Origin: CAVVYA01 sp964577835
GTDB lineage: Bacteria; Pseudomonadota; Alphaproteobacteria; SMXQ01
Length of the DNA: 14,703 nucleotides
Reading direction: 5' to 3'
NCBI GenBank assembly: GCA_964577835.1
Contig: CAZOBN010000079.1
Location: 1 to 14,703 of the forward strand
Shown here in pieces: positions 1 through 7,628 of this stretch (position 1 is the stretch's first letter; each line of letters opens with the position of its first letter). Both the position numbers and the translations under genes were made by a program. The notes beneath the pieces were generated by a model, which made no database searches, had not been told where the DNA came from, and saw only the letters and a program-made list of their open reading frames with translations.

Positions 1-2
1 CG

Positions 3-1574
3 CGCTTCGGCAAGGATGTGGTCGATCACACCACCTACGTCATCGCCGGCGACGGCTGCCTGATGGAGGGCATCAGCCACGAAGCGATCTCGCTTGCCGG
101 CCATCTCAAGCTCGGCAAGCTCATCGTCCTGTTCGACGACAACCAGATCTCGATCGACGGCCCGACGTCGCTGTCGGTGTCCGACAATCAGTTGCTGCGC
201 TTTCAAGCGTCCGGCTGGGATACCGCGGCCGTCGACGGCCATGACCCGGAGGCGGTCGCCGCCGCCATCGCCAAGGCCAAGACCACCGACCGGCCGTCGC
301 TCATCGCCTGCCGCACCATCATCGGCTATGGCGCGCCGAAGAAAGCCGGTACCGCCGCGACCCATGGCGCCGCGCTGGGGCCTGAGGAAGTCGCCGCGGC
401 GCGCGGCAAGCTCGGCTGGTCCCATGAGCCATTCTTCGTGCCGGACAACATCCTTTCCGCATGGCGTCATGCGGGGTCGCGCGGCGCGCCCGCGCGGCGC
501 GATTGGGAAGCCCGGCTGGCCAAGCTCGATGGCGCGAAGCGCGCCGAGTTCGAACGGCTGATGAAGGGCGAACTGCCCAAGGGCTTCGATCAGGTCTTCA
601 TCGACTACAAGCGCAAGCTGGCCGAGAAGCCGCCGACCTGGGCGACGCGCAAGGCATCGCAGGAAATCCTCGAGGTCGTCACCGCCCAGGTGCCGGAGAT
701 GATCGGCGGTTCGGCCGACCTGACCGGCTCGAACAACACCAAGACCAAGGTCGAGGCGGTCGTCACCCCCGACGATTTCTCCGGCCGCTATCTCCACTAC
801 GGCGTGCGCGAGCACGGCATGGCGGCGGCGATGAACGGCATGGCGCTGCACGGCGGCATCATTCCCTACGGCGGCACCTTCCTGGTGTTCACCGACTACT
901 GCCGCCCCTCGATCCGCCTGTCGGCGCTCATGGGCCTGCGCGTCATCTATGTCATGAGTCACGATTCGATCGGGCTCGGCGAAGACGGACCGACCCATCA
1001 GCCGATCGAACATTTGGCGGCACTGCGCGCGATGCCCAATCTGCTGGTGCTGCGGCCAGCCGACGCGGTCGAGACCGCGGAGTGCTGGCAGATCGCGCTC
1101 AAGGAACGGAGTCGCCCCTCCATCGTTGCTCTGACGCGACAAAATGTTCCCCCGGTGCGCACGGTTGCCAACGATGAAAATCTCTGTGCCCGCGGCGGCT
1201 ATGTGCTGGCCGAAGCGGAGGACAAGCGCCGCGTTACGCTGCTCGCCACCGGCTCGGAAGTGCAGATCGCGCTCGACGCGCGTGCCAAGCTGCAGGCTGA
1301 CGGAATCGGCGCGGCGGTGGTCTCGCTACCGTCGTGGGAGCTGTTCGAGGCGCAATCCGCCGACTACCGCAAGAGCGTCCTCGGCGACGGCACCGTGCGC
1401 GTCGCCATCGAGGCCGCCAGCGGCTTCGGCTGGCAGCGCTACATCGGCTCGGACGGTGCCATGATCGGCATGACGGGCTTCGGCGCCTCGGCGCCGATCG
1501 ACGATCTCTACAAGCATTTCGGCATCACCGCCGAAGCTGCGGTCCAGGCGGCGCGCCAGCGCCTCAAGGCCTGA
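3..1574 (+). CDS. tkt: Transketolase, 5'-truncated by window edge
   Basis: Thiamine-diphosphate enzyme that moves two-carbon ketol units between sugar phosphates in the pentose phosphate pathway or Calvin cycle; cytoplasmic. The visible 523 residues begin mid-protein in frame from base 3 (RFGKDVVDHTTYV). They show the ThDP/Mg site GDGCLMEGISHEA followed by the FDDN stretch, the linker, the pyrimidine domain (GGSADLTGSNNTK, then YGVREHGMAAAMNGMA) and the SHDSIGLGEDGPTHQP motif, and the C-terminal domain with LLATGSEVQIALDA. These are transketolase signatures, not those of DXP synthase or the E1 subunits. Bacterial transketolases are about 660-670 residues, so roughly 140 N-terminal residues lie outside. 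gap follows 44 bp downstream on the same strand, so an operon is likely. Nothing looks broken. Confidence 0.97.
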   Translation, partial: RFGKDVVDHTTYVIAGDGCLMEGISHEAISLAGHLKLGKLIVLFDDNQISIDGPTSLSVSDNQLLRFQASGWDTAAVDGHDPEAVAAAIAKAKTTDRPSLIACRTIIGYGAPKKAGTAATHGAALGPEEVAAARGKLGWSHEPFFVPDNILSAWRHAGSRGAPARRDWEARLAKLDGAKRAEFERLMKGELPKGFDQVFIDYKRKLAEKPPTWATRKASQEILEVVTAQVPEMIGGSADLTGSNNTKTKVEAVVTPDDFSGRYLHYGVREHGMAAAMNGMALHGGIIPYGGTFLVFTDYCRPSIRLSALMGLRVIYVMSHDSIGLGEDGPTHQPIEHLAALRAMPNLLVLRPADAVETAECWQIALKERSRPSIVALTRQNVPPVRTVANDENLCARGGYVLAEAEDKRRVTLLATGSEVQIALDARAKLQADGIGAAVVSLPSWELFEAQSADYRKSVLGDGTVRVAIEAASGFGWQRYIGSDGAMIGMTGFGASAPIDDLYKHFGITAEAAVQAARQRLKA

Positions 1575-1618
1575 GGCCGCGTCACCCAATCACCGTTCGC
1601 GAATAATCGGAGGAAGAC

Positions 1619-2629
1619 ATGGCGGTTCGTGTAGCAATCAATGGTTTCGGTCGTATCGGCCGCTTGGTGCTGCGCGCCATCCAGGAGCAGGGCCGCAAGG
1701 ACATGCAGGTGGTGGCGATCAACGACTTGGGCCCACTCGAGGCCAATGCCCATCTGCTGCGCTACGACACCGCTCACGGCCGCTTCCCCGGCGAAGTCAA
1801 GGTGCTGAAGGACGGCATCGATATCGGCAGTGGCCCGATCAAGAACTTCGCCGAGCGCGATCCGGCGAAGCTGCCCTGGAAGGATCTCGGCGTCGATGTG
1901 CTGCTCGAATGCACCGGCGTGTTCACCGACCGCGCCTCGGCCCAGAAGCACATCGATGCCGGCGCCAAGCGCGTCCTCATCTCGGCCCCGGCGACCAACG
2001 AAGACATCACCGTGGTCTATGGCGTCAATCATGACGCGCTGAAGCCGGAACACAAGATCATCTCCAACGCCTCCTGCACCACGAACTGCCTGGTGCCGGT
2101 CGCCTATGTGCTGCACAAGGCCATCGGCATGGAGCGCGCCTTCATGACCACGGTGCACTCCTGCACCGGCGACCAGCGCCTGCAGGACACGCTTCATTCA
2201 GATCTGCGCCGCGCCCGCGCCGCCGCCATGTCGATGATCCCGACCTCGACGGGTGCCGCCAAGGCCGTCACCCTGGTGCTGCCCGACCTTAAGGGCAAGA
2301 TCGACGGCACCGCGATCCGCGTGCCGACCATCAATGTCTCGCTCGTCGACCTCAAGTTCGACGCCAAGCGCGACACCACGGTCGAAGAAGTCAACAAGGC
2401 GATCACCGATGCCGCCGGGACTCCGAAGCTCAAGGGAATCCTGATGACCAACAAGGAACCGCTGGTCTCGATCGACTTCAACCACAATCCGGCGAGCTCG
2501 ACCTTCGATCTCACCCAGACTCAGGTGATCGACAAGCGGCTGGTGCGCATCCTGTCGTGGTATGACAACGAGTGGGGCTTCTCCAACCGCATGGTGGACG
2601 TGGCCGATCTCGTCGGCAAGCTCGGCTGA
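1619..2629 (+). CDS. gap: Glyceraldehyde-3-phosphate dehydrogenase, type I
   Basis: Phosphorylating, reversible oxidation of glyceraldehyde-3-phosphate to 1,3-bisphosphoglycerate with a nicotinamide cofactor; homotetrameric and cytoplasmic in this family. The 336 residues match the family length. The Rossmann motif INGFGRIGR sits at 7-15. Asp36 in AINDL favours NAD over NADP. The catalytic Cys153 is in SNASCTTNCLVP and the active-site His180 in TTVHSCTGDQ. PTSTGAAKAV (208-217) and WYDNEWGFSNRM (314-325) are present. A good Shine-Dalgarno GGAGGA (1609-1614) lies 4 bp before the ATG and fixes the start. It lies between tkt (44 bp upstream) and pgk (25 bp downstream), a common alphaproteobacterial arrangement. 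The pathway direction (glycolysis, gluconeogenesis or Calvin cycle) cannot be told from this window. Confidence 0.98.
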   Translation: MAVRVAINGFGRIGRLVLRAIQEQGRKDMQVVAINDLGPLEANAHLLRYDTAHGRFPGEVKVLKDGIDIGSGPIKNFAERDPAKLPWKDLGVDVLLECTGVFTDRASAQKHIDAGAKRVLISAPATNEDITVVYGVNHDALKPEHKIISNASCTTNCLVPVAYVLHKAIGMERAFMTTVHSCTGDQRLQDTLHSDLRRARAAAMSMIPTSTGAAKAVTLVLPDLKGKIDGTAIRVPTINVSLVDLKFDAKRDTTVEEVNKAITDAAGTPKLKGILMTNKEPLVSIDFNHNPASSTFDLTQTQVIDKRLVRILSWYDNEWGFSNRMVDVADLVGKLG

Positions 2630-2654
2630 TCCACGCAACGCAGCAGGTTCGCCC

Positions 2655-3857
2655 GTGCCCAAGTTCAAGACCATCGACCAGGCCGAGGTCGCCGGCAAGC
2701 GCGTCATCGTGCGCGTCGACCTCAACGTTCCGATGAAGGACGGCAAGGTCACCGATATGACGCGCGTCGAACGGCTGACGCCGACCCTGAGGGAGCTGGC
2801 GGAGAAAGGCGCGAAGATCGTCCTCCTGTCCCACCTCGGCCGCCCGAAAGGCCCGGATCCGAATCTGTCGCTCGAACCCCTGGTCGAGCCCTTATCGCAA
2901 GTGCTCGGACGTACCGTCCATTTCGCGCCCGATTGCGTCGGGCCGGCGGCGGAAGCCACCGTCGCCAGGCTTAAGCCGGGCGAGCTGGCGCTGATGGAAA
3001 ACCTGCGCTTTCATCGCGGCGAAGAAGGCAATGACGAGGATTTCGCCCGTCGCTTGGCAAAGCTCGGCGATGTGTATGTGAATGATGCCTTCTCGGCGGC
3101 GCATCGGGCGCATGCTTCGATCGCGGCGCTCGCCGCTTTGTTGCCGGCCTATGCCGGCCGGTTGATGCAGGCGGAGCTCGAGGCGCTCGGCAACGCGCTG
3201 GAAAATCCGAAGAAGCCCCTCGTCGCGGTGGTCGGCGGGGCCAAGGTTTCGACCAAGCTCGACCTGCTCGGCAACCTGACGCGCAAGGTCGACAAGCTGG
3301 TGATCGGCGGCGGCATGGCCAACACCTTCCTGTTCGCCCAGGGCATCGAGGTCGGCAAGTCGCTGTGCGAGCGCGACCTCGCCGATACCGCGCGCGAGAT
3401 CATCGCGGCGGGCGAGAAGAACGGCTGCGAAATCGTGCTGCCGATCGACGTCGTGGTGGCGCGCGAGTTCAAGGCCAATGCGCCGCACGACATCGTGCCG
3501 GTCGACAAGGTGCCGGCCGACGGCATGATCCTCGATGTCGGTCCGGTCACGGTCGAGCAGCTCGATTCGCTGTTCGTCAACGCCCGCACCGTGGTGTGGA
3601 ACGGCCCGCTCGGCGCCTTCGAGCTCGAGCCGTTCGATCGGGGCACCAACGCGGTCGCCCAGACCGTCGCCAAGCTCACCCGGCAGGGCAAGCTGCTGAG
3701 CGTGGCGGGCGGCGGCGACACCGTCGCGGCGCTCGCCCATGCCGGCGTGCTCGAGCAGTTCTCCTATGTCTCGACCGCGGGCGGCGCCTTCCTCGAATGG
3801 CTCGAGGGCAAGGACCTGCCGGGCGTGGTCGCGCTGGAGACGGCGGCGGCGCAGTAG
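2655..3857 (+). CDS. pgk: Phosphoglycerate kinase (GTG start)
   Basis: Transfers phosphate between 1,3-bisphosphoglycerate and ADP, the step next to GAPDH; monomeric two-domain kinase, cytoplasmic. With a GTG start at 2655 the protein is 400 residues beginning MPKFKTIDQAEVAGKRV, the usual length and N-terminus. Motifs seen: RVDLNVPMKDG (20-30), SHLGRPKG (59-66), the substrate-binding ENLRFHRGEEG (115-125), VVGGAKVSTK (192-201), IGGGMANTFL (217-226), NGPLGAFE (316-323) and the nucleotide-loop stretch AGGGDTVAAL (351-360). An in-frame ATG at 2562 would add 31 residues read from the end of gap in another frame, so I rejected it. AGG at 2645-2647 is a weak ribosome site at suitable distance from the GTG. 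Fructose-bisphosphate aldolase, often next in this operon, is absent; the following kinase gene is convergent. Confidence 0.96.
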   Translation: MPKFKTIDQAEVAGKRVIVRVDLNVPMKDGKVTDMTRVERLTPTLRELAEKGAKIVLLSHLGRPKGPDPNLSLEPLVEPLSQVLGRTVHFAPDCVGPAAEATVARLKPGELALMENLRFHRGEEGNDEDFARRLAKLGDVYVNDAFSAAHRAHASIAALAALLPAYAGRLMQAELEALGNALENPKKPLVAVVGGAKVSTKLDLLGNLTRKVDKLVIGGGMANTFLFAQGIEVGKSLCERDLADTAREIIAAGEKNGCEIVLPIDVVVAREFKANAPHDIVPVDKVPADGMILDVGPVTVEQLDSLFVNARTVVWNGPLGAFELEPFDRGTNAVAQTVAKLTRQGKLLSVAGGGDTVAALAHAGVLEQFSYVSTAGGAFLEWLEGKDLPGVVALETAAAQ

Positions 3858-3863
3858 CCGCGG

Positions 3864-3984
3864 CTATTTCAGGCGCAGTCGGACGGCGTCCACGTCCACA
3901 TCCAGCCATTCCGCGGGCACGGTCTTCGCCGCGCCCTCGCTGAGCCGCGCGATGACGGCTTGGCGCGCCAGACCTGGCGATCAT
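3864..3984 (-). pseudogene. Short minus-strand coding remnant or frameshifted small gene
   Basis: Between pgk and the convergent kinase gene, one minus-strand frame reads like the end of a real protein: GLARQAVIARLSEGAAKTVP followed by AEWLDVDVDAVRLRLK and a TAG stop (3864-3866). That frame is open only to a TGA at 3981-3983 and has no ATG or GTG. An ATG lies one base away in another frame (3982-3984), behind a good -10 box, but its own frame soon becomes arginine-rich and unlike a protein. A single-base shift near 3970-3980 would join the ATG to the protein-like frame and give about 40 residues. I do not recognise the product. It may be a decayed gene, a sequencing frameshift, or chance open frame in GC-rich DNA. 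Confidence 0.3.
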
Positions 3985-3992
3985 GGAAGCCT

Positions 3993-3998
3993 AGCATA
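3993..3998 (-). promoter_or_regulatory. Possible -10 box (TATGCT) before the short minus-strand frame
   Basis: TATGCT on the minus strand lies 8 bp before the ATG at 3984, a spacing that would start the transcript at or near the ATG. No convincing -35 box is visible, so the site is weak support only. Confidence 0.25.
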
Positions 3999-4032
3999 GT
4001 CGCGCGATGAAATCGCCGTTTTGCCCGCGCCG

Positions 4033-6048
4033 CTAAACGCGCAAGCGGCTCGCCGGCAAGCGCACGGTGACGGTGGTGCCGACGCCAACCTTGCTCTGCA
4101 GCTTGATCTGGCCGCCGTGGATCTCCACCAGGGCGAGCGACAGGGGCAGGCCGAGGCCGGTGCCTTCGTGGCGCCGGCTCAAGCTGTTTTCCACTTGGCC
4201 GAAGGCCGAGAACACTTTCTCGACGTCTCTTTCTTCGATGCCGATACCCGTGTCGGCGACCGCCAGGATGACATCGCCGTTGGCCTCGTCCCGAGCGAGC
4301 TGGACTGAAACGGTGCCGCCAGCCGGCGTGAACTTGATGGCATTCGAGATCAGGTTGAGCAGCACCTGCTTGATCTTGCGGGCGTCCGCCCAGACCCGCG
4401 GCAGGGACTTCGGCAGGTCCAGCTTCAGCGTGATCCGGCCCTCCATGGCCTGTTCGGTGAACAAACGGGTTGTGCTGCGGATCTCGCCGATGAGATCGAC
4501 GTCCTCTTCGTTGAGCTGCAATTTGCCGGCTTCGCTCTTGGAGATGTCGAGAATGTCGTTGATGACGCCCAGCAGATGCCGGCTCGAATCGTGGATGTCC
4601 TTGATGTAGTCGAGATAGCGGCTGCTGCCGAGCGGGCCGAAGGTCTCCGTCCGCATGATTTCGGAAAAGCCGATGATGGCATTGAGCGGGGTGCGCAACT
4701 CATGGCTCATATTGGCGAGGAACTCGCCCTTCGAATGACTGGCGCGCTCGGCATCCAGTTTGGCCGCGATCAGCGCCTCTTCGCGGCGTTTGATCTCCGT
4801 GATGTCGCTCAGCATGGTGAGCACGCCGCCCTTGGTGCTGGGGCTCTCGGCGATTTTGAGCCAGCGTCCGTCCGACAAGTGGATTTCCAGCGGCTCGGGC
4901 AAGCGGCAACCCGGAGCGGCCTGTGCGATCCAGCCTTCGAGCGCGTCCTTGGGGCTCGTCACGAGGCCCGCGTTCCTGGCCGCGGCCAGGATATGCGCGA
5001 ACGGCGTCTTGATCGTCACCGCATCCGCGATATCCCGGAAGATGTCGCGGAATTTCGAGTTGCACAGGTTGAGCCGCGCGCGGGAATCGCGCAGCGCGAG
5101 GGCCTCGGAAATGTTCTCGATGGTATCGGCGAGACGCCTTTGACTCTGCTCCGCCGTGCGCCGCACATCCATCTCGCCGGTGATGTCGCGCGCCGTGCCG
5201 CGGAATCCCTTGAACGCGCCGGTACGCTCGTCGAACATCGGTAGGCCGCTCATCAGGAACAACCGAACCTCGCCATCCCTGCTGACGATCTCGAACAGCG
5301 CATCGCGGAAGGACGAGCGCATGTTGCGGTCGGGAAACGGCGCCGGGTTTGCACCGGCCTCGGCGCCGGTGACGGGTGCCCTGCCGTCGGGCGTCACACC
5401 GGCCGCCGTGAACCGGCCGAGGGCGAACAGGCTCGTGCCCTGCAGGTGACGCGGATGCAGCTTGAGCGCATCCATGATGCGCGGCGATAGATAGGTGAAG
5501 TTGAAGGCCGGATCGGTTTCCCAGATCCAGTCCAGCACCAGGCGCGCAACATCGCGGAAGCGGTCGCGCGCCGCCACGGTTTCGAGCCAGGCGCGCGCTT
5601 CGCGGCTGGCATTCTGATAGACGCCGCCGATGGCGACCAGGCTGCCGCGCTCGTCGCGCACTGGAAAATGCTGCGAGCTGAAGAATTCGGTCTCGCTTGC
5701 GTTCTCGACCACATCCTCGCGCCGGATGGTGCGGCCGCTCGCGGCGACCTCGCGGACGATCTCGGGGATGGGGAATGCCGGAACGCTGTCGGTCGCCAGG
5801 AAGCCGGCGCGCTTCTCCGCCATGACCCGCTGCAGCCTGCGGTATTGCTGGTTGACGTAGATCAGCCGACCGTCGAGGCTCGCCATGTACATCGGCGGGC
5901 CGTTGTGGAGCAGGTGCATGGCCTCCACCGGGAAGCCGCTGCTTGGAATATTCGTCAATCCGCCCGGCAACGGCAAATCGCCGCGCGGCGTCTCGGTCGG
6001 AGGAGGCTGAACGGGGATGACGATCTGCGATGCCGGCTTACTTGTCAT
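4033..6048 (-). CDS. PAS-domain sensor histidine kinase, soluble, orphan
   Basis: Two-component sensor kinase that would autophosphorylate on histidine and pass phosphate to a response regulator not encoded here. Of 671 residues, the first ~40 are proline-rich and probably disordered. Three PAS-like domains follow: about 42-150 (MYMASLDGRLIYVNQQYRRL), 162-295 (WIWETDPAFNFTYLSPR; PAC-like GFRGTARDIT) and 303-420. HisKA covers about 438-508 with phospho-acceptor His449 in NMSHELRTPLNAIIGFSEIM. HATPase_c covers about 552-668 with N box LISNAIKFT, G1 DTGIGI (599-604) and G2 GTGLGL (629-634). The HisKA sequence resembles alphaproteobacterial PleC/DivJ-type kinases. No membrane segment or receiver domain is visible, so it senses a cytoplasmic signal. 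The start overlaps the end of the DUF2336 gene by 11 bp, implying translational coupling. The ligand is unknown. Confidence 0.93.
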   Translation of the reverse strand: MTSKPASQIVIPVQPPPTETPRGDLPLPGGLTNIPSSGFPVEAMHLLHNGPPMYMASLDGRLIYVNQQYRRLQRVMAEKRAGFLATDSVPAFPIPEIVREVAASGRTIRREDVVENASETEFFSSQHFPVRDERGSLVAIGGVYQNASREARAWLETVAARDRFRDVARLVLDWIWETDPAFNFTYLSPRIMDALKLHPRHLQGTSLFALGRFTAAGVTPDGRAPVTGAEAGANPAPFPDRNMRSSFRDALFEIVSRDGEVRLFLMSGLPMFDERTGAFKGFRGTARDITGEMDVRRTAEQSQRRLADTIENISEALALRDSRARLNLCNSKFRDIFRDIADAVTIKTPFAHILAAARNAGLVTSPKDALEGWIAQAAPGCRLPEPLEIHLSDGRWLKIAESPSTKGGVLTMLSDITEIKRREEALIAAKLDAERASHSKGEFLANMSHELRTPLNAIIGFSEIMRTETFGPLGSSRYLDYIKDIHDSSRHLLGVINDILDISKSEAGKLQLNEEDVDLIGEIRSTTRLFTEQAMEGRITLKLDLPKSLPRVWADARKIKQVLLNLISNAIKFTPAGGTVSVQLARDEANGDVILAVADTGIGIEERDVEKVFSAFGQVENSLSRRHEGTGLGLPLSLALVEIHGGQIKLQSKVGVGTTVTVRLPASRLRV

Positions 6049-7198
6049 CGTCCGGTTTGCCCACAGATTCCACGACGCGGATGGCGTTCAGGAAATTCGA
6101 ATCCCGTTGCCATTTTTTCAGCATGCGGTCGGCGGCGTCGGGCTGAATGCGATCGAACAGCTCGAGGATACGCTTGAGATCTTGCGGGTTGGTAACGCGG
6201 TCGGTATTGCGTGCCTTGCGGCTCAGCATGAAGATGCTGGCGAAATCGGTTTTGTCGATGCCGACCGCCCTGCACAGGATGGCGAGGGCTTCGCCGCCCG
6301 GCTCGAACAGCATGCGGCGCAGCAACCGTGGGCGCAGGCCGCTGATCTTGGCGAACATCGCCTCGAACAGCGGGATCTCGCCCTGACGCAGCACCTGGAC
6401 GAGCATGCGCGGCGTGATCTTGCCGTCCTCCGCCAAGCGTTCGGCCAGCTTGGCGGGCTTCGAATTCTCGGCCTCGCCGCTCACGCCGTGACGGTCGATG
6501 ACGTTCTTCACCGTGCTCTCGAGCGTTTCGTCGAGATCGGCGGTATCGACCGTGAAATTCTTGACGATGTGCTGCCGCAGCGCGGCCGACACCCACCAAT
6601 ACATCTTCTTGGCGAGCTCGGGCTCGAGATCGGGTCGCTTGAGCAGCGGATTCTGGTAAGTGTCGACACGCTTCGACTGATCGACGAGATACTCCATCGT
6701 GCTCTTGGAGATGCGTGCGCTGGGATTCTCGATCATCTTGGCGACGACGTCTTCGTTGCCGGTCTCGACGAGCGCGTCGGTGACGCTCTCGGTCAAGGTC
6801 TTGCGCATGGCGATCGCGAGCTGATGCTCGAGCGTGCGGTGGTGGATGATCTCCACCAGGTCGAAGTCGTGCAGGATGTCGCTCTGGATCAGCAGCGGAT
6901 GTGCGACTTCGATCTCGTCGTTCGCCAGGGCGACGATCAGCTCGTGGGGCGCCTGGTGCGTATCGGCAAGCCGTTCGGCGAGCTCGCGGCGAACCGACAT
7001 TTCCACGTCGTGAATGATCTGGCGCAGGATGTCCGTCATCAGCGCCTTCTCGCGGTCTGTCAGAACATCCTTGTTGTTGAAGAACAGATCGCTGACGGCA
7101 TTAACCAACGCCTTGCGCCCGGCGGCGCTCTTGTCGCGCGCCAACCTGAAGAGCGCCTCCAAGTCGTCATCGGGCCGGGTTGCTTTCCACTCGCTCAT
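6038..7198 (-). CDS. DUF2336 domain protein
   Basis: A 386-residue, almost entirely helical protein without signal peptide or membrane segment. I assign it to DUF2336, an alphaproteobacterial family, from the overall pattern of repeated helical stretches: SVRRELAERLADTHQAP, VAHPLLIQSDILHDFDLVEI and VVAKMIENPSARISKSTMEY. These look like HEAT-type helical repeats, which would fit a scaffold or partner role. Its molecular function is not established to my knowledge. The gene overlaps the PAS histidine kinase by 11 bp and is transcribed first, so the two are probably co-expressed and may work in one signalling unit; that is inference from context. ATG at 7196-7198 is the only early methionine, with no strong Shine-Dalgarno. 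The C-terminal end is lysine/aspartate-rich (GKPDDDK). Confidence 0.85.
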   Translation of the reverse strand: MSEWKATRPDDDLEALFRLARDKSAAGRKALVNAVSDLFFNNKDVLTDREKALMTDILRQIIHDVEMSVRRELAERLADTHQAPHELIVALANDEIEVAHPLLIQSDILHDFDLVEIIHHRTLEHQLAIAMRKTLTESVTDALVETGNEDVVAKMIENPSARISKSTMEYLVDQSKRVDTYQNPLLKRPDLEPELAKKMYWWVSAALRQHIVKNFTVDTADLDETLESTVKNVIDRHGVSGEAENSKPAKLAERLAEDGKITPRMLVQVLRQGEIPLFEAMFAKISGLRPRLLRRMLFEPGGEALAILCRAVGIDKTDFASIFMLSRKARNTDRVTNPQDLKRILELFDRIQPDAADRMLKKWQRDSNFLNAIRVVESVGKPDDDK

Positions 7199-7213
7199 CG
7201 ATTGCGCTCAATA

Positions 7214-7227
7214 GCGGCCGAAGCCGC
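7214..7227 (-). promoter_or_regulatory. UUCG-loop hairpin in the leader of the DUF2336 gene
   Basis: Read on the minus strand this is GCGGC-UUCG-GCCGC, a 5-bp stem closed by a C-G pair around a UUCG tetraloop, a very stable RNA fold. It ends 15 bp before the DUF2336 start codon and could affect message stability or translation. Effect unknown. Confidence 0.4.
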
Positions 7228-7399
7228 CGCTGTGACCTGGAACAGGATCGAAAAAACCAAGGTGAATCTTCGGCATACCACTGCCAAAAGAGGTACAGCC
7301 TGGCTCCTTAAACAACCGTAAATGACGCGCGACGGCAAACGATCTTTTGACGGTCGCGTGGCGGTCAGAACATTAACTGGCTATTAACGCAGCGATCTC

Positions 7400-7405
7400 T
7401 AAACT
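7400..7405 (+). promoter_or_regulatory. Possible -10 box (TAAACT) for the 64-codon gene
   Basis: TAAACT ends 6 bp before the ATG at 7412. At this spacing transcription would start at about the ATG and give a leaderless message, which fits the lack of a Shine-Dalgarno sequence. The -35 region is weak. Confidence 0.35.
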
Positions 7406-7411
7406 CGGCGT

Positions 7412-7606
7412 ATGCAGATTCCTCCGAACGCCGCGCTGCTCAATCTCGTGGCATCCCTGCCGGCGCAGGGGGCGGCAGCTGCGGCGCCAGTAGCGGCCAA
7501 AACCGCCCCAGCCGTCGTGACGCCGCCCGCCACCACCCTCGCCGGTGAAGGCCGTGCGATGCTGAACCCTCTGCCGCGCGGCAGCATTCTCAATATCATC
7601 GCCTGA
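7412..7606 (+). CDS. Small conserved-looking protein, 64 residues, function unknown
   Basis: I do not recognise this protein. It has three parts: an N-terminal MQIPPNAALLNLVASLPAQG, an alanine/proline-rich middle (about 21-44) that should be flexible, and a C-terminal MLNPLPRGSILNIIA. The ends contain similar hydrophobic asparagine-bearing motifs (LLNLVA and ILNIIA), as if two short interaction segments were tied by a linker. It lacks a signal peptide, a membrane helix and cysteines. No ribosome site precedes the ATG, but a -10 box 6 bp upstream suggests a leaderless transcript. It is divergent from the DUF2336-kinase pair and convergent with ftsY, so it forms its own unit. The minus-strand open frame over the same bases reads less like a protein. 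Confidence is moderate because it is short. Confidence 0.55.
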   Translation: MQIPPNAALLNLVASLPAQGAAAAAPVAAKTAPAVVTPPATTLAGEGRAMLNPLPRGSILNIIA

Positions 7607-7609
7607 AGA

Positions 7610-7628
7610 CTAGACCGAAACGGCCTAG
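7610..7628. terminator. Small inverted repeat between convergent genes
   Basis: CTAG-a-CCG-aaa-CGG-c-CTAG, a near-perfect inverted repeat, sits between the 64-codon gene and ftsY and overlaps the ftsY stop codon. No T-run follows on either strand, so it would be a weak or factor-dependent terminator at best. Confidence 0.3.

Larger units (their letters stand above)
7199..7411. promoter_or_regulatory. Divergent intergenic region, DUF2336 gene / 64-codon gene
   Basis: 213 bp between divergent starts, less GC-rich than the genes around it, so promoters for both directions should lie here. On the + strand TTGACG (7347-7352) and TAAACT (7400-7405) are the best boxes, though not at standard spacing to each other. 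On the minus strand I see no convincing -35/-10 pair. I see no EcfG-type GGAAC/CGTT pair and no open frame of note. Confidence 0.5.

Noticed and set aside
2562..2654. ATG start for pgk at 2562
   Set aside because: It would read 31 codons over the end of gap in another frame and add residues unlike any phosphoglycerate kinase; GTG at 2655 gives the standard N-terminus.
6017..7321. 434-codon + strand frame opposite the DUF2336 gene
   Set aside because: Antisense open frame caused by high GC; composition unlike a protein (leucine/arginine/histidine/aspartate-rich low-complexity) and the minus strand holds a clear family protein.
7610..7628. Intrinsic terminator between the 64-codon gene and ftsY
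   Set aside because: Hairpin exists but no T-run on either strand and it overlaps the ftsY stop; kept only as a low-confidence inverted repeat.
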